Source: Caldilineaceae bacterium SB0664_bin_27
GTDB taxonomy: Bacteria; Chloroflexota; Anaerolineae; Caldilineales; Caldilineaceae
Length of the DNA: 58,742 nt
Direction of reading: 5' to 3'
NCBI GenBank assembly: GCA_009838625.1
Contig: VXRG01000066.1
Coordinates: 1 to 58,742, forward strand
In this document: positions 1-8,081 of the stretch, in pieces
Position numbering within the stretch: position 1 is the stretch's first letter
How the letters are laid out: each line of letters begins with the position of its first letter
Notes under the pieces: generated by a model
What the model was told of the DNA's origin: nothing
The model's input: the letters and a program-made list of their open reading frames with translations, nothing else
Databases searched by the model: none
Program-made: the position numbers and the translations under genes

Positions 1-246
1 TTATTTTTACATCATAACACCGCCTACCATTTCTAGTTCGGTGTCGTGGGCGCGTAGATGTTTAAAAGAGACTGGTTGGGGAGTAGGCACTGTTGGGTAG
101 AGACGGTGGCGGGGAAGATTGAACGAGGTGGGTCCTCTTTTGGGCGTGGTCGGAGTGTTCGGGCCAGCCATAGGGAACAGGTTTGACAAGAGCCGCTTCT
201 TTGCCTACTGTATCGACACGACTTTTGCAGTTCGGAGTACAAGGTA
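1..246. other. Window start, no gene recognised
   Basis: About 250 bases upstream of the HicA-HicB frame. Short open frames occur on the reverse strand, but their translations are low-complexity, proline- and arginine-rich, and resemble no family I know. The base composition is lower in GC than the metabolic genes further on. A stop codon at 184-186 bounds the HicA frame on its 5' side. I see no convincing promoter or terminator. Confidence 0.4.
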
Positions 247-711
247 TTGAGCAGACGCACAAGACTTCGCCAACGAATTCTCGAAGGCCGCTCGGATGCA
301 AATATTCGATTTGACGAGTTGCGTGTCTTGTTGTTGAGATTGGGATTCGTCGAGCGCGTACGGGGTAGTCATCATATCTTTAGAAAAGAAGGGGTGACCG
401 AAAGACTGAAACTACAACGCGACGGCAGCAATGCCAAGCCCTGCCAGGTCAGACAGTTTCGTCAGGTCATATTTAAAGCACCTGTTGGAAGAGGAGTGAT
501 GTACAAGTACGAAGTCATCATCTACTGGAGCAATGCTGACGACACGTTCGTGGCCGAGGCGCCAGAGCTTCCCGGGTGCATGGCTCACGGCGATACGCAG
601 GAAGTCGCACTTCGAAATATCAACGAGGCGATGGCGCACTGGATCGACACCGCGCGTGAGTTTGGCGAATCCGTACCGGAACCCAAGGGAGAACGCCTGA
701 TGCTGGCATGA
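247..711 (+). CDS. hicAB: HicA toxin and HicB antitoxin in one uninterrupted frame
   Basis: The 154-codon frame carries two normally separate proteins. Residues 1 to about 80 match the HicA/YcfA mRNA-interferase family, with the GSHHIF motif that holds the catalytic histidine and the AKPCQVRQ segment near the end of the fold. Residues 85-154 match HicB, starting MYKYEVIIYW and continuing through the family's ELPGCMAHGDT block to a C-terminal EPKG. Normally hicA ends in a stop before hicB; here no stop separates them. An internal ATG at 499 follows the purine-rich GGAAGAGGAG (488-496, the ribosome-binding site region), so free HicB (70 residues) may be made as well. The first start is probably TTG at 247, as no ATG lies between the upstream stop at 184 and the HicA domain. 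HicB would bind HicA and the promoter. The families are secure; whether the fusion is translated as one chain is not. Confidence 0.8.
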   Translation: MSRRTRLRQRILEGRSDANIRFDELRVLLLRLGFVERVRGSHHIFRKEGVTERLKLQRDGSNAKPCQVRQFRQVIFKAPVGRGVMYKYEVIIYWSNADDTFVAEAPELPGCMAHGDTQEVALRNINEAMAHWIDTAREFGESVPEPKGERLMLA

Positions 712-820
712 GCCGGTGACTTCGGTCAATCACGTTCGCCGGCTTCGGCCGTGTGTTCTCTGTAGTTACGAATCCATACTAACGGGGCGCACGATACGGA
801 GCCCTGCAAGGAGAACCCGA

Positions 821-1570
821 ATGGACAATCTGGAAGCCACGCTGGACCAGTTGGAAGAGGACGGCTTCATCACCGTCGAGAACGCGCTCACGCCGGAAGA
901 GACCGAGCACGTCCGCCAACGCATCAACCATGCACGCGAGATGGGCTGGGAAGAGGGGCTGAACGCCGTCGGCAATATGTGGTTCGACACGCTCCTGGAC
1001 CGTGAGCCGGAGACGTATGCGCCCCTGGTAGGTCATCCGAGCATCCGCCCCATCCTGGAAGGGATGATGGGGCGGCAGTGCCAGCTGCGCAGCTTCCGCG
1101 CCCACATCAACCCGGGGCCCTACCTGCAGGAGTGGCATCTCGATTTCTACGGCTACTGGCAGGAAAAGCGTGAACTCGGGCGTGCCCGGCTGGCGGTGCA
1201 GCCGGTGGGCGTCAACACCACCTTCTACTTTCAGGACAACGGCCCGGACCTGGCCCACCTGAAGTTTGTCAAAGACGGACACAAGATCGAACCGCCCCAC
1301 CTCGACCCCATGGACCGGCCCAAGTTCGAGGCCTGGTGCGAAGAGCAGGAGCACGTCATTCTCTATCCCAAGGCGGGCGACTGCGTTATCTTCATCAACC
1401 ACATCCCCCACCAGGGCGCCAAACACCAGGAACACATCGAACGCAGCAATGTCGTCTGCCACTACCAGTTGACGCCGATGTACGAGGGGATCTGGCACGT
1501 GTCGACGCCGCGCGGATATGACGGGACATTTCCGTTTGCGGAAGAACGGAGGCCGTGGACGAAGGGTTAG
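821..1570 (+). CDS. Phytanoyl-CoA dioxygenase (PhyH) family protein
   Basis: A 249-residue member of the Fe(II)/2-oxoglutarate-dependent PhyH family. The facial triad is visible as HLD in the EWHLDFYG block near residue 105 and a distal histidine in the NHIPHQGAKH segment; ERSNVVCHYQ supplies the likely 2-oxoglutarate arginine. The start is ATG 821, preceded by CAAGGAG at 807-813 with 7-base spacing; the frame is open further upstream, but without a ribosome-binding site. Substrates of bacterial PhyH proteins are very diverse and cannot be read from sequence. It stands alone: HicAB lies upstream and a convergent reverse-strand cassette downstream. A second, quite different PhyH protein is at 40648-41532. 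Confidence 0.85.
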   Translation: MDNLEATLDQLEEDGFITVENALTPEETEHVRQRINHAREMGWEEGLNAVGNMWFDTLLDREPETYAPLVGHPSIRPILEGMMGRQCQLRSFRAHINPGPYLQEWHLDFYGYWQEKRELGRARLAVQPVGVNTTFYFQDNGPDLAHLKFVKDGHKIEPPHLDPMDRPKFEAWCEEQEHVILYPKAGDCVIFINHIPHQGAKHQEHIERSNVVCHYQLTPMYEGIWHVSTPRGYDGTFPFAEERRPWTKG

Positions 1571-1727
1571 TGGTGGCTGGTACGGACGCAAGCAGCGTCG
1601 GTGCTTGGACTTTCAGCGAGTGGCCGATGCCGTCATCTAGGCTCAATTAGGTATCAAAAGGGACTAACAGTGCGAGTGTAGATTAGGGACCGATGCTTAT
1701 TTCGGCCGCGTGGACATACGACAACGA

Positions 1728-2174
1728 CTATACCACCGCGGGGTGTACTTCAATTACGCAATTCGCAATCAGATCTCCAATCATATCTGCCTCCGGCGAA
1801 TCCTTCGGAGGTAACCCCACTATTTCACTGTGCGATGGATCGGCTTCAAAGTTTTCGTCTGCATCTAGGGGCATGTGTATGAATCGCAATTCCTCAAGCA
1901 GTCGACCAACATTCTTCCGAGTAATCCCTACGTTCAATTCGGCGAGCCTACCACTCCGTTTCATAGTTAACCTAGTAAGCCGCCTCACCTCATCAAGCTG
2001 TTGTAACTTAGTCTTGTCACTAAAGCATTCGAGCCAGTTCACCGACAAGCCTGACTCCGTCTTTCGCAGTTGGAATGCGGAGCAGTTCAAAGTGCCATCG
2101 TCAAGAATATCTATAAACCTGGCGTAGCGTACAACGTGGTCCGCGTCTGGAAGAGCGCTGTCAGTCACGCGCAC
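1728..2174 (-). CDS. Hypothetical protein, third gene of TIGR04255 cassette
   Basis: A 148-residue soluble protein that I do not recognise by name. The N-terminal half contains a segment with alternating hydrophobic residues (FIDILDDGTL) followed by SVNWLECF, then a charged helical stretch. No catalytic motif, membrane segment or signal peptide is evident. Its first codons overlap the end of the preceding gene by 10 bases, so it is probably translationally coupled. The region is visibly less GC-rich than the metabolic genes on either side, consistent with horizontal acquisition. The product is likely an accessory part of whatever the cassette does. Confidence 0.7.
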   Translation of the reverse strand: MRVTDSALPDADHVVRYARFIDILDDGTLNCSAFQLRKTESGLSVNWLECFSDKTKLQQLDEVRRLTRLTMKRSGRLAELNVGITRKNVGRLLEELRFIHMPLDADENFEADPSHSEIVGLPPKDSPEADMIGDLIANCVIEVHPAVV

Positions 2175-2935
2175 ACCAATGAAACCAAATCAAATGCACC
2201 AATCTGTCTCTTGACACCGTCAAACGAATCTCTCCCGGCAGTCCTCGAAATCCTTCTGCTGCCTGGGCGTCGCTTAAAAATCACATATTGCACCTGTTGT
2301 TCTCCGAGAAAATGAAGACCAAGGTGACTCTCTTCTTCTCCTTTCCACACTGCACGAATGTTGCCATTTTCCATAAGCGCCAGCCCTGCTTGTCGAGAAA
2401 CATTTGACGAGCCTATGAATGACCAGAAATCATCCACGGAGGCTTCATTCATTTCGATTTCTTCAAGTGTGGCAGCGACGCGTAACATATCAATTCTTGT
2501 CTTATACGCTTGGCGAATTTGCTTCGCATCGCTCTCTTTTTCTTCAAGGGCAGCTGTGTATTCACTCCACGGATCAGCCTCGGTGCTTAAATCGGGGGCA
2601 TCTGAATGGCCCATCGAAGTTACTACAGGCACGTAAATGATGCTTTCGGGAAATTCGTTAAACGCAATGGTTGCGTCCCTTCCAAATTCAGTTTCCCGCG
2701 GATCAGCGAGGGGACGAATCCGATGTACTTGCCCAGAAACGATTAAGAACTTTCCCCCTGTCTCTGGACGCACCCTACTGTTGCTGGGATGCGACTTGGG
2801 AAAGGGCCTCGAAGTACTAGACTGCTGGTGAATCACCTCTCTGTCAGGATCAAATGCGGAAACGGAGTCGCCTATCAAGCGGAGTGCAGGTAGCTGATAG
2901 CCTGGGGCAGACGTAGCAGTCACTTCCGCCTTCAT
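2165..2935 (-). CDS. Hypothetical protein, second gene of TIGR04255 cassette
   Basis: A 256-residue protein of unknown function. The start chosen is ATG 2935, whose ATG overlaps the TGA of the upstream TIGR04255 gene (ATGA overlap); the frame is open further upstream inside that gene, but the overlap start is far more natural. The middle (about residues 115-150) is a charged helical, possibly coiled-coil region. The C-terminal third, with ALMENGNIRAVWKG and VQYVIFKRRPGS, looks like a compact beta-rich domain. There is no membrane segment. It is coupled on both sides (4-base overlap upstream, 10-base overlap downstream), so the three proteins are probably made together. Confidence 0.7.
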   Translation of the reverse strand: MKAEVTATSAPGYQLPALRLIGDSVSAFDPDREVIHQQSSTSRPFPKSHPSNSRVRPETGGKFLIVSGQVHRIRPLADPRETEFGRDATIAFNEFPESIIYVPVVTSMGHSDAPDLSTEADPWSEYTAALEEKESDAKQIRQAYKTRIDMLRVAATLEEIEMNEASVDDFWSFIGSSNVSRQAGLALMENGNIRAVWKGEEESHLGLHFLGEQQVQYVIFKRRPGSRRISRTAGRDSFDGVKRQIGAFDLVSLVCA

Positions 2936-3714
2936 CGTATTTCCTCCACTGGTTTCCAATATCTTTCCTGAATGTTTTGGGCCGTCATTCCTACAAAGCA
3001 TTCGAGAACAGAATGATGCGCTCTTTCGAACCATTCATCTGCTTCTGACTTTGCAACCTGCCCAAGACGCGCTCTCGCTCTGATTTCAAAGATCAGGACC
3101 GGAGCATCCGCCTGCTGTGCCATAACTCCACTTCGTATGCCAATACTAATCTGCAAATCGTCCTCGACTCTGTAAGTGTAGTTGCAGTCGAATCCCGGAG
3201 AAGTAACAGTATCAACTCCTGGGTTTATCAAGGGAAAAGAGGGGATGACACCCTGCGTATCTTGCGGCCCGTCCCAAAACGCACAGCGCTCCACAACATT
3301 GACGTAGGTTAACTCGCAGAGATCAATTGCAGGTTCATCCATTTGGACTTCAGTTCGGAGAAATCTGCTGAAGAGGTCATAGTATCTGTTAAATGTGGGT
3401 TTAATATCTCGATGGAAGCGTGGGTAAGCGTTATCTCTACGCCGCCAGTTAAACATAAAGGCGTTCTTCTGAATCTGAATGAGGTTTGCATCATCGTCTG
3501 CGATGAACCAGTATCTAGGCATTGGGTATACTTCGTCAGAGACCAATTCCGGCCCTATACCCACCGGAGGTTGCTGGCGTGCAACAGGATAATCCTTTCT
3601 GATCTTTTCCCAGAAGAGGCCAACGTGCTCACCGCGAAAGTCTGACAATTGCGGATTAAAGTATGTGGAGACAACGACTTCGTTTATGGGCGGATTTTCG
3701 AACACAACAGACAT
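2932..3714 (-). CDS. TIGR04255 family protein
   Basis: A 260-residue protein matching the sporadically distributed TIGR04255 family. It has the typical N-terminus (FENPPINEVVVSTYF), a central RYWFIADDDANLIQIQKNAF block and a C-terminal half ending in an acidic helix (SEADEWFERAHHSVLECF). No enzymatic motif is apparent, and the family has no established function that I know of. It is the first gene of a three-gene reverse-strand operon: its stop overlaps the next start by 4 bases. A promoter-like pair (TTGTCA, 18 bases, TATACT) lies 74 bases upstream. The cassette's lower GC and patchy family distribution suggest a mobile accessory function, possibly defence. Confidence 0.8.
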   Translation of the reverse strand: MSVVFENPPINEVVVSTYFNPQLSDFRGEHVGLFWEKIRKDYPVARQQPPVGIGPELVSDEVYPMPRYWFIADDDANLIQIQKNAFMFNWRRRDNAYPRFHRDIKPTFNRYYDLFSRFLRTEVQMDEPAIDLCELTYVNVVERCAFWDGPQDTQGVIPSFPLINPGVDTVTSPGFDCNYTYRVEDDLQISIGIRSGVMAQQADAPVLIFEIRARARLGQVAKSEADEWFERAHHSVLECFVGMTAQNIQERYWKPVEEIR

Positions 3715-3787
3715 TTACAGGTTCGCTTCTGCTCTTTATCGACGATTCCTAGAGAGAATTCACATACAGGGCCAATTAAGCCGTGGT

Positions 3788-3817
3788 AGTATAACCACAC
3801 GACCGCGCGATTGACAA
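3788..3817 (-). promoter_or_regulatory. Promoter of TIGR04255 cassette
   Basis: Read on the reverse strand: TTGTCA (-35, at 3817-3812), an 18-base spacer and TATACT (-10, at 3793-3788), five of six matches to the -10 consensus. The -10 lies 74 bases before ATG 3714. The -35 overlaps a forward TTGACA at 3811-3816, so the divergent genes may compete for polymerase here. Confidence 0.55.
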
Positions 3818-3840
3818 GCCCTGAGTTCATCGCATATGGA
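3811..3840 (+). promoter_or_regulatory. Possible promoter of forward dehydratase gene
   Basis: TTGACA at 3811-3816, an 18-base spacer and a weak -10 TATGGA at 3835-3840, about 65 bases before ATG 3906. The -35 is perfect but the -10 matches poorly. It overlaps the -35 of the reverse-strand cassette. Confidence 0.35.
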
Positions 3841-3905
3841 TGCTCTCAGATTTGGGCAGTCGTGCGCTGCGCTTTCCCACAGACCACCTAGGCAAGAAAA
3901 ACTCC

Positions 3906-4955
3906 ATGAAAATAACAGACATCCGCGCCGTCTATCCCAGTTACCGTCAACCGTTGGGAGGATGGCGCCCCCACCTGTGGCAGATCGTCGTGCGCGTTGA
4001 GACCGATGCCGGCGTCGGCGGCTACGGCTATGGCGGCGGCGGTGTGGCGGCCGTCGAGGTGGTCAACCGCCACCTGCGCGAGCTGCTGGATGAGAGTTGT
4101 GACAGTCCCGCCGACATTGAGCGCCTGTGGGACAAGCTGTACACGGCCTCGATTCCCTACGGACGGGGCGGCATCGCCATCATGGCGCTCAGCGGTATCG
4201 ACATTGCCCTGTGGGACCTCCTAGGCAGGGCCGAGCGGCAGCCGGTATACGCGCTGCTGGGCGGCACGTCCGCGCCCCGCATTCGCGGCTACGCCTCCGG
4301 CGACGATGCGGCATGGTTTGCCGAGAAAGGGTTCACCGCCCACAAGATAGGCTTTGGCGGTCCACAGGGCGCCTCCGCTTTGGAACGCGCGGCGGCCGCG
4401 GCGGAAGAGTCCCGCCGCCATCTGGGCGCGGACGCGCTTCTCATGTTCGATTGCTACATGGCCTGGGATGCCGCCGCGACGCGCGCGATGGCGCGCACGC
4501 TAGCGCCTTACGACGTCTACTGGTTCGAGGACGTGCTGACGCCGGACGATCTGAACGGGCTGGCGGCATTGCGGCCGCAGATCAAGCCGATCCAGCTGGC
4601 CGGGGGCGAGCACGACTTTACGCATTACCGATTTGCCGAAATCGCCAAGGCCGGCGCGCTCGACATCTGGCAGCCGGACGTGACCTGGTGCGGCGGCGTC
4701 ACCGCTACGCGGCGCATCATAGAGCAGGCGCAAGAGGCCGGTGCCACCGTAGTCCTGCACAGGGGCGGCGAGCCGTGGGGACTGCACGTTATCGCGGGAA
4801 CGGCGTGTGAAGAGCTGGGCGAACTGGTGCTGGGCAACCGACACAGGACGCAAGAGGAACTGTGGCTGGACGCGCCGCAGCCCGTGGACGGATACCTGAC
4901 CCCAACCGACGCGCCCGGCTTCGGCCTGCGCCTGAACGAAGCGCTCCTGGACTGA
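3906..4955 (+). CDS. Mandelate racemase/muconate lactonizing enzyme family dehydratase
   Basis: A 349-residue enolase-superfamily enzyme of the mandelate racemase subgroup, probably a sugar-acid dehydratase. The N-terminal capping domain (residues 1-120) is followed by the TIM barrel. Metal ligands are visible as the Asp in MFDCYMAWD, the Glu in WFEDVL and the Glu in GGEHDFT. The Asp/His dyad is DVTWCGG and VLHRGGEPWG. The usual KxK base motif is atypical: the barrel reads GFTAHKIGFGG, so the second lysine is replaced by glycine. That points to a dyad-based dehydratase rather than a racemase. Start ATG 3906 gives the normal MKITDIRA opening; an in-frame extension to 3840 has no family support. 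It converges with the LarA-like gene 10 bases downstream. Confidence 0.85.
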   Translation: MKITDIRAVYPSYRQPLGGWRPHLWQIVVRVETDAGVGGYGYGGGGVAAVEVVNRHLRELLDESCDSPADIERLWDKLYTASIPYGRGGIAIMALSGIDIALWDLLGRAERQPVYALLGGTSAPRIRGYASGDDAAWFAEKGFTAHKIGFGGPQGASALERAAAAAEESRRHLGADALLMFDCYMAWDAAATRAMARTLAPYDVYWFEDVLTPDDLNGLAALRPQIKPIQLAGGEHDFTHYRFAEIAKAGALDIWQPDVTWCGGVTATRRIIEQAQEAGATVVLHRGGEPWGLHVIAGTACEELGELVLGNRHRTQEELWLDAPQPVDGYLTPTDAPGFGLRLNEALLD

Positions 4956-4964
4956 CCGCCGCGC

Positions 4965-6230
4965 CTAGACCAGATACGGGATCGTCATCGGTCCTTCCGG
5001 CAGCACTGCGACCGGCGCGCCGGCCCCCAGATTGGCAACGGCTGTGCTGATGTGTTCATTCAGGTCGGCAACCGGGGTGAGGCCGGCGCGGGACACGGCA
5101 TCGGGCTCCAACTCGCTGTAGATCGCCACCTGTGCCCGCAGCGCCACCTCGGCGAACTTCTGCACCTGCCACTGATCCAGCATGTGAAAACCGGGACGGA
5201 AGATCGTCTCCAGCATCGCCTGCGGCGAACTGTGCTCGTAGAGAAGCTTGGTGAAGTTGCCGTGCGCGGGGAAGCCGTCATTGCAACGGGCGGCTACGAT
5301 CATCTCACCGTCGTCCTCGATGATCTCGGCGGCGGCGCACATCCCCTTCACCGACTGGTAGAGGTTCTGGTCGAGGGGAAAGCCGCTGTTGGTGGTGATC
5401 ACCAGGGGGAAGCTGCGGTCGACGGCAGCCATCGCCGTTTCTTTCGCATAAAGGCAGCCCTCTTCGTGCGCGACGATGACGTCGCCGCAGAAAAAGCGGG
5501 TGATCTGCCGCTCGTGATTGAGGGTGACGTTCACCAGAAAATCGACCGGCAGGGCTGACCCGTTGGAGCGGATCTGCTGCTGGGTCGGGTTGCCCTCCAG
5601 CACGCCCCACTTGCTCTGCGGATGGCCGATCATCTCGGCACGGTGGTAGTGCATGATCGAGGCCAGATCGGCCACGCCGGGGAAGACGGCCTTGTAGCCG
5701 CCTGAAAAGCCGGCCATGAAGTGCGGCTCGATGAAGCCGACGAGGATGCGCCGGTCGGCATCCGCGTATTCCCGGTTCATCATCAGCGGGCCGCGACCGT
5801 TCTGCCCGGGCCGCACGACGGCCATACTCTCTTCCTCGTAGGCGTTGTGGTTGATCACGCGCAGCCGCCGGTAGACGGTCTTCCCCACGATCTGCTCAAG
5901 CTCCTCTGCCGTGTTTGGCCGGTGCGTTCCCGTGCCGACGACGATGGTGACATTCTCCTCCGGCACGTGCGCCAGCTCCGCCAATATCCATGGCAGCAAC
6001 CGGTCCGAGGGCAGGGGACGGGTGCCGTCGGCGATGACGATCGCGACGCGCTCGTGTGCGCTGACCGCCTCTCCCAAGGGGCGCGCGCCGTTGGGCTGCC
6101 GCACCGCTTCCCGGAACGCGGCCTGCTCGTCAGGAAGCCCTTCGACAAAGCGCGGACGGATGATGGTCGCGTTTTCGGTCGGCAGCTCAGCCGTCAGCCC
6201 GTCCTGGCCGTATTGGAGATGGATCTGCAT
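4965..6230 (-). CDS. LarA-type nickel-dependent racemase/epimerase family protein
   Basis: A 421-residue member of the LarA (DUF2088) family, 2-hydroxyacid racemases that use a nickel-pincer nucleotide cofactor. The catalytic set of lactate racemase can be matched by spacing: His in GTGTHRPN, His in EPHFMAGFSGG, the cofactor-tethering Lys ten residues later in GGYKAVFPG, and a nickel-ligand His sixteen residues after that (MHYHRAE). It therefore appears competent, but the substrate may be a sugar acid rather than lactate, because the neighbours are a sugar-acid dehydratase and a tagaturonate epimerase. Cofactor genes larB, larC and larE are absent from the window. Start ATG 6230 has ACAGG 8 bases upstream; GTG 6239 is an alternative. 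Confidence 0.85.
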   Translation of the reverse strand: MQIHLQYGQDGLTAELPTENATIIRPRFVEGLPDEQAAFREAVRQPNGARPLGEAVSAHERVAIVIADGTRPLPSDRLLPWILAELAHVPEENVTIVVGTGTHRPNTAEELEQIVGKTVYRRLRVINHNAYEEESMAVVRPGQNGRGPLMMNREYADADRRILVGFIEPHFMAGFSGGYKAVFPGVADLASIMHYHRAEMIGHPQSKWGVLEGNPTQQQIRSNGSALPVDFLVNVTLNHERQITRFFCGDVIVAHEEGCLYAKETAMAAVDRSFPLVITTNSGFPLDQNLYQSVKGMCAAAEIIEDDGEMIVAARCNDGFPAHGNFTKLLYEHSSPQAMLETIFRPGFHMLDQWQVQKFAEVALRAQVAIYSELEPDAVSRAGLTPVADLNEHISTAVANLGAGAPVAVLPEGPMTIPYLV

Positions 6231-6239
6231 TGTCAGCAC

Positions 6240-6470
6240 CTGTTCTTTTCTACTGTGATCCTTGGTCCAACTACAGTGAATATTGAGTCGTCCTGCTTCT
6301 ATCCACTACCCACTAACCGCCGGTGTTCGTCTCCCATGTGAGTAGCGTAGAATGCGCTTCTCGTGTATTCTAGCCTTCTAACGACAGAGCGGCAAGAGAT
6401 GACGAAACCGCCGGTTCGTGGTGTGTACTTTTCACGGTCTATTGTCCACTGCAGTACCTGGCTTCAGGAT
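6240..6470. other. Intergenic region between divergent larA-like and epimerase genes
   Basis: The gap from the LarA-like start to the tagaturonate epimerase is about 390 bases. This first part holds no recognisable gene, hairpin or clear promoter. The remainder contains a 31-codon relic frame and a consensus -10 box. Confidence 0.4.
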
Positions 6471-6566
6471 ATGCGCACATACAAGGCGATCCTTCGCGAT
6501 AACCAGATCGAGTGGCTCGAATGTCCTCCTGAAACGTCCGGTGCCTTGCCTGACCGGGATGTATAA
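6471..6566 (+). CDS. Possible 31-residue small protein or relic
   Basis: The ATG at 6471 follows CAGGAT. It begins a frame opening MRTYKAILRDNQIEWLE, which resembles the start of a common family of small bacterial proteins of about 60-80 residues that open MKTYKAI-(x)-G-(x)-EW and often sit near toxin-antitoxin genes. Here it stops after 31 codons, so it is either a very short member or a 3'-truncated remnant. The evidence is a short sequence impression only. Confidence 0.25.
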   Translation: MRTYKAILRDNQIEWLECPPETSGALPDRDV

Positions 6567-6567
6567 T
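6562..6567 (+). promoter_or_regulatory. Consensus -10 box before tagaturonate epimerase gene
   Basis: A perfect TATAAT at 6562-6567, preceded directly by TG, lies 54 bases before ATG 6621. No good -35 hexamer sits 16-18 bases upstream, so the site rests on the -10 alone. Confidence 0.35.
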
Positions 6568-6620
6568 GCTGTACACACTCCTCATTGAAATCAGATAAAC
6601 TGCTTGTGGGAAGCCGCACG

Positions 6621-8057
6621 ATGACACAGCTGAAACAGTACGCTCACTCGGTTATCGAGCAGGATGGAACGACCTACGCGCTGGCACGCGACGGCAGGGA
6701 CAAGAAGCTCTGCGTGCTGGGCGATACCGCCGGATTCAACGGCGAAACGGCGAACGGGATGCTACTCTGCCCGCTGACCGCGGAGAACGCGGCCGTGCTG
6801 CGCGGGCGCCTGGCCTGGCTGAATCCCGTGCCGCTGGGCGTGGAGACCTCCTTCGGGTTCGGTGACCGTTTGGGCGCGGCGACGCCCGGCCACATCCGCT
6901 CGGTCGAGGGCACCGGCATCGCGCCGATCTTCGCGCAGCAGTCGGTGCGCGAGAACGACCGCATCGGGCGCACGCCGCAGGAGGTGGTGGATGACGCCAT
7001 GTGGGGCGTGGTGCAGATGGGCTGGCGCGACCCCTGGGGCGCAGACGCCGACCATGTGAAACTGGTCAGCGACCTGCCCGCGTTCGTCGCCGCCGGCTAC
7101 ACATTCTACACGATCGATCCCAGCGACCACGTCGACAACGAGGCCGAGACCGACGCGTTGCCGGCGCTGCGAGCCAAGGTCGAAGCGCTGCCCTGGGCGC
7201 GGCTGGATACCACCCTCGACGCGCTGCGCGCCGACTATCTGGCCGCTCCTATCGAACTGGCGGGGCTGACGTTAGCGTTCAGCGAAGAGAGCCTGCTGCG
7301 GACGCTGGCGAAGTACGGACGCGCTATCGTCCACACGCTGGATATCGCGGCTGCGCTCGATCAGCAGATGGGCGGCACACGCTATGACCTGGAGATGTCG
7401 GTGGACGAGACCGAGACGCCGACATCGATCTATGAGCACTACTTCATGGCGCACGAACTGTTGCGGCGGGACCTGCCGGTGGTCAGCCTCGCGCCCCGTT
7501 TTGTCGGCAAGTTTCAGAAGGGCGTCGACTATATCGGCGACACCGCGCCGTTCGAAGCGGAGCTGATCAAGCACGCTGCCATTCTGAAGCATTTCGACGC
7601 CTACAAACTGAGCGTCCACACCGGCTCCGACAAGTTCAGCATCTACCCGCTGGTCGCCAAATATGCCGACGACCGGGTGCATGTCAAGACAGCAGGCACG
7701 AGCTATCTGGAGGCGCTGCGCGTCATCGCCGACCTTGACACTTCTCTTTTCCGCCAGATTCTTGACCACTCGCGCGCCCGCTTCGAGACCGACCGCAAGA
7801 CCTACTTCCTCGACTGCCAACCGGAGAAGGTGCCCGCGGACGCCGACCTGTCGGACGCAGACCTGCCGGGACTGCTGGAGCAGTTCGACGCCCGCCAGCT
7901 GCTGCACGTGACATTCGGCTCCAACCTGGACCGCTTCGGCGCGCAGATTCACGGCCTGATCGCCGACCACGAGGAAGCCTACGAAAAGGTGTTGAACACT
8001 CACTTCACCCGCCATCTGACGCCCTTCGCCAACGGCGCAGCGGCGCGCGGCCAGTAA
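6621..8057 (+). CDS. uxaE: Tagaturonate epimerase family protein
   Basis: A 478-residue protein of the UxaE/tagaturonate epimerase family, which interconverts D-tagaturonate and D-fructuronate in hexuronate catabolism of some bacteria such as Thermotoga. The full-length fold is present. Recognisable blocks are PLGVETSFGFGDRLGAATPGHIR near residue 80 (typical of the family's N-terminus) and, further on, SIYEHYFMAHELL, KGVDYIGD and YKLSVHTGSDKFSIYP, which probably includes metal or substrate ligands. Start ATG 6621 has GGGAAG upstream. A class III aminotransferase follows 24 bases later, probably in the same transcript. Its presence links this region to galacturonate- or glucuronate-type sugars. 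Confidence 0.8.
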   Translation: MTQLKQYAHSVIEQDGTTYALARDGRDKKLCVLGDTAGFNGETANGMLLCPLTAENAAVLRGRLAWLNPVPLGVETSFGFGDRLGAATPGHIRSVEGTGIAPIFAQQSVRENDRIGRTPQEVVDDAMWGVVQMGWRDPWGADADHVKLVSDLPAFVAAGYTFYTIDPSDHVDNEAETDALPALRAKVEALPWARLDTTLDALRADYLAAPIELAGLTLAFSEESLLRTLAKYGRAIVHTLDIAAALDQQMGGTRYDLEMSVDETETPTSIYEHYFMAHELLRRDLPVVSLAPRFVGKFQKGVDYIGDTAPFEAELIKHAAILKHFDAYKLSVHTGSDKFSIYPLVAKYADDRVHVKTAGTSYLEALRVIADLDTSLFRQILDHSRARFETDRKTYFLDCQPEKVPADADLSDADLPGLLEQFDARQLLHVTFGSNLDRFGAQIHGLIADHEEAYEKVLNTHFTRHLTPFANGAAARGQ

Positions 8058-8081
8058 GCCGTATCAACCAAGGAGAAACAA

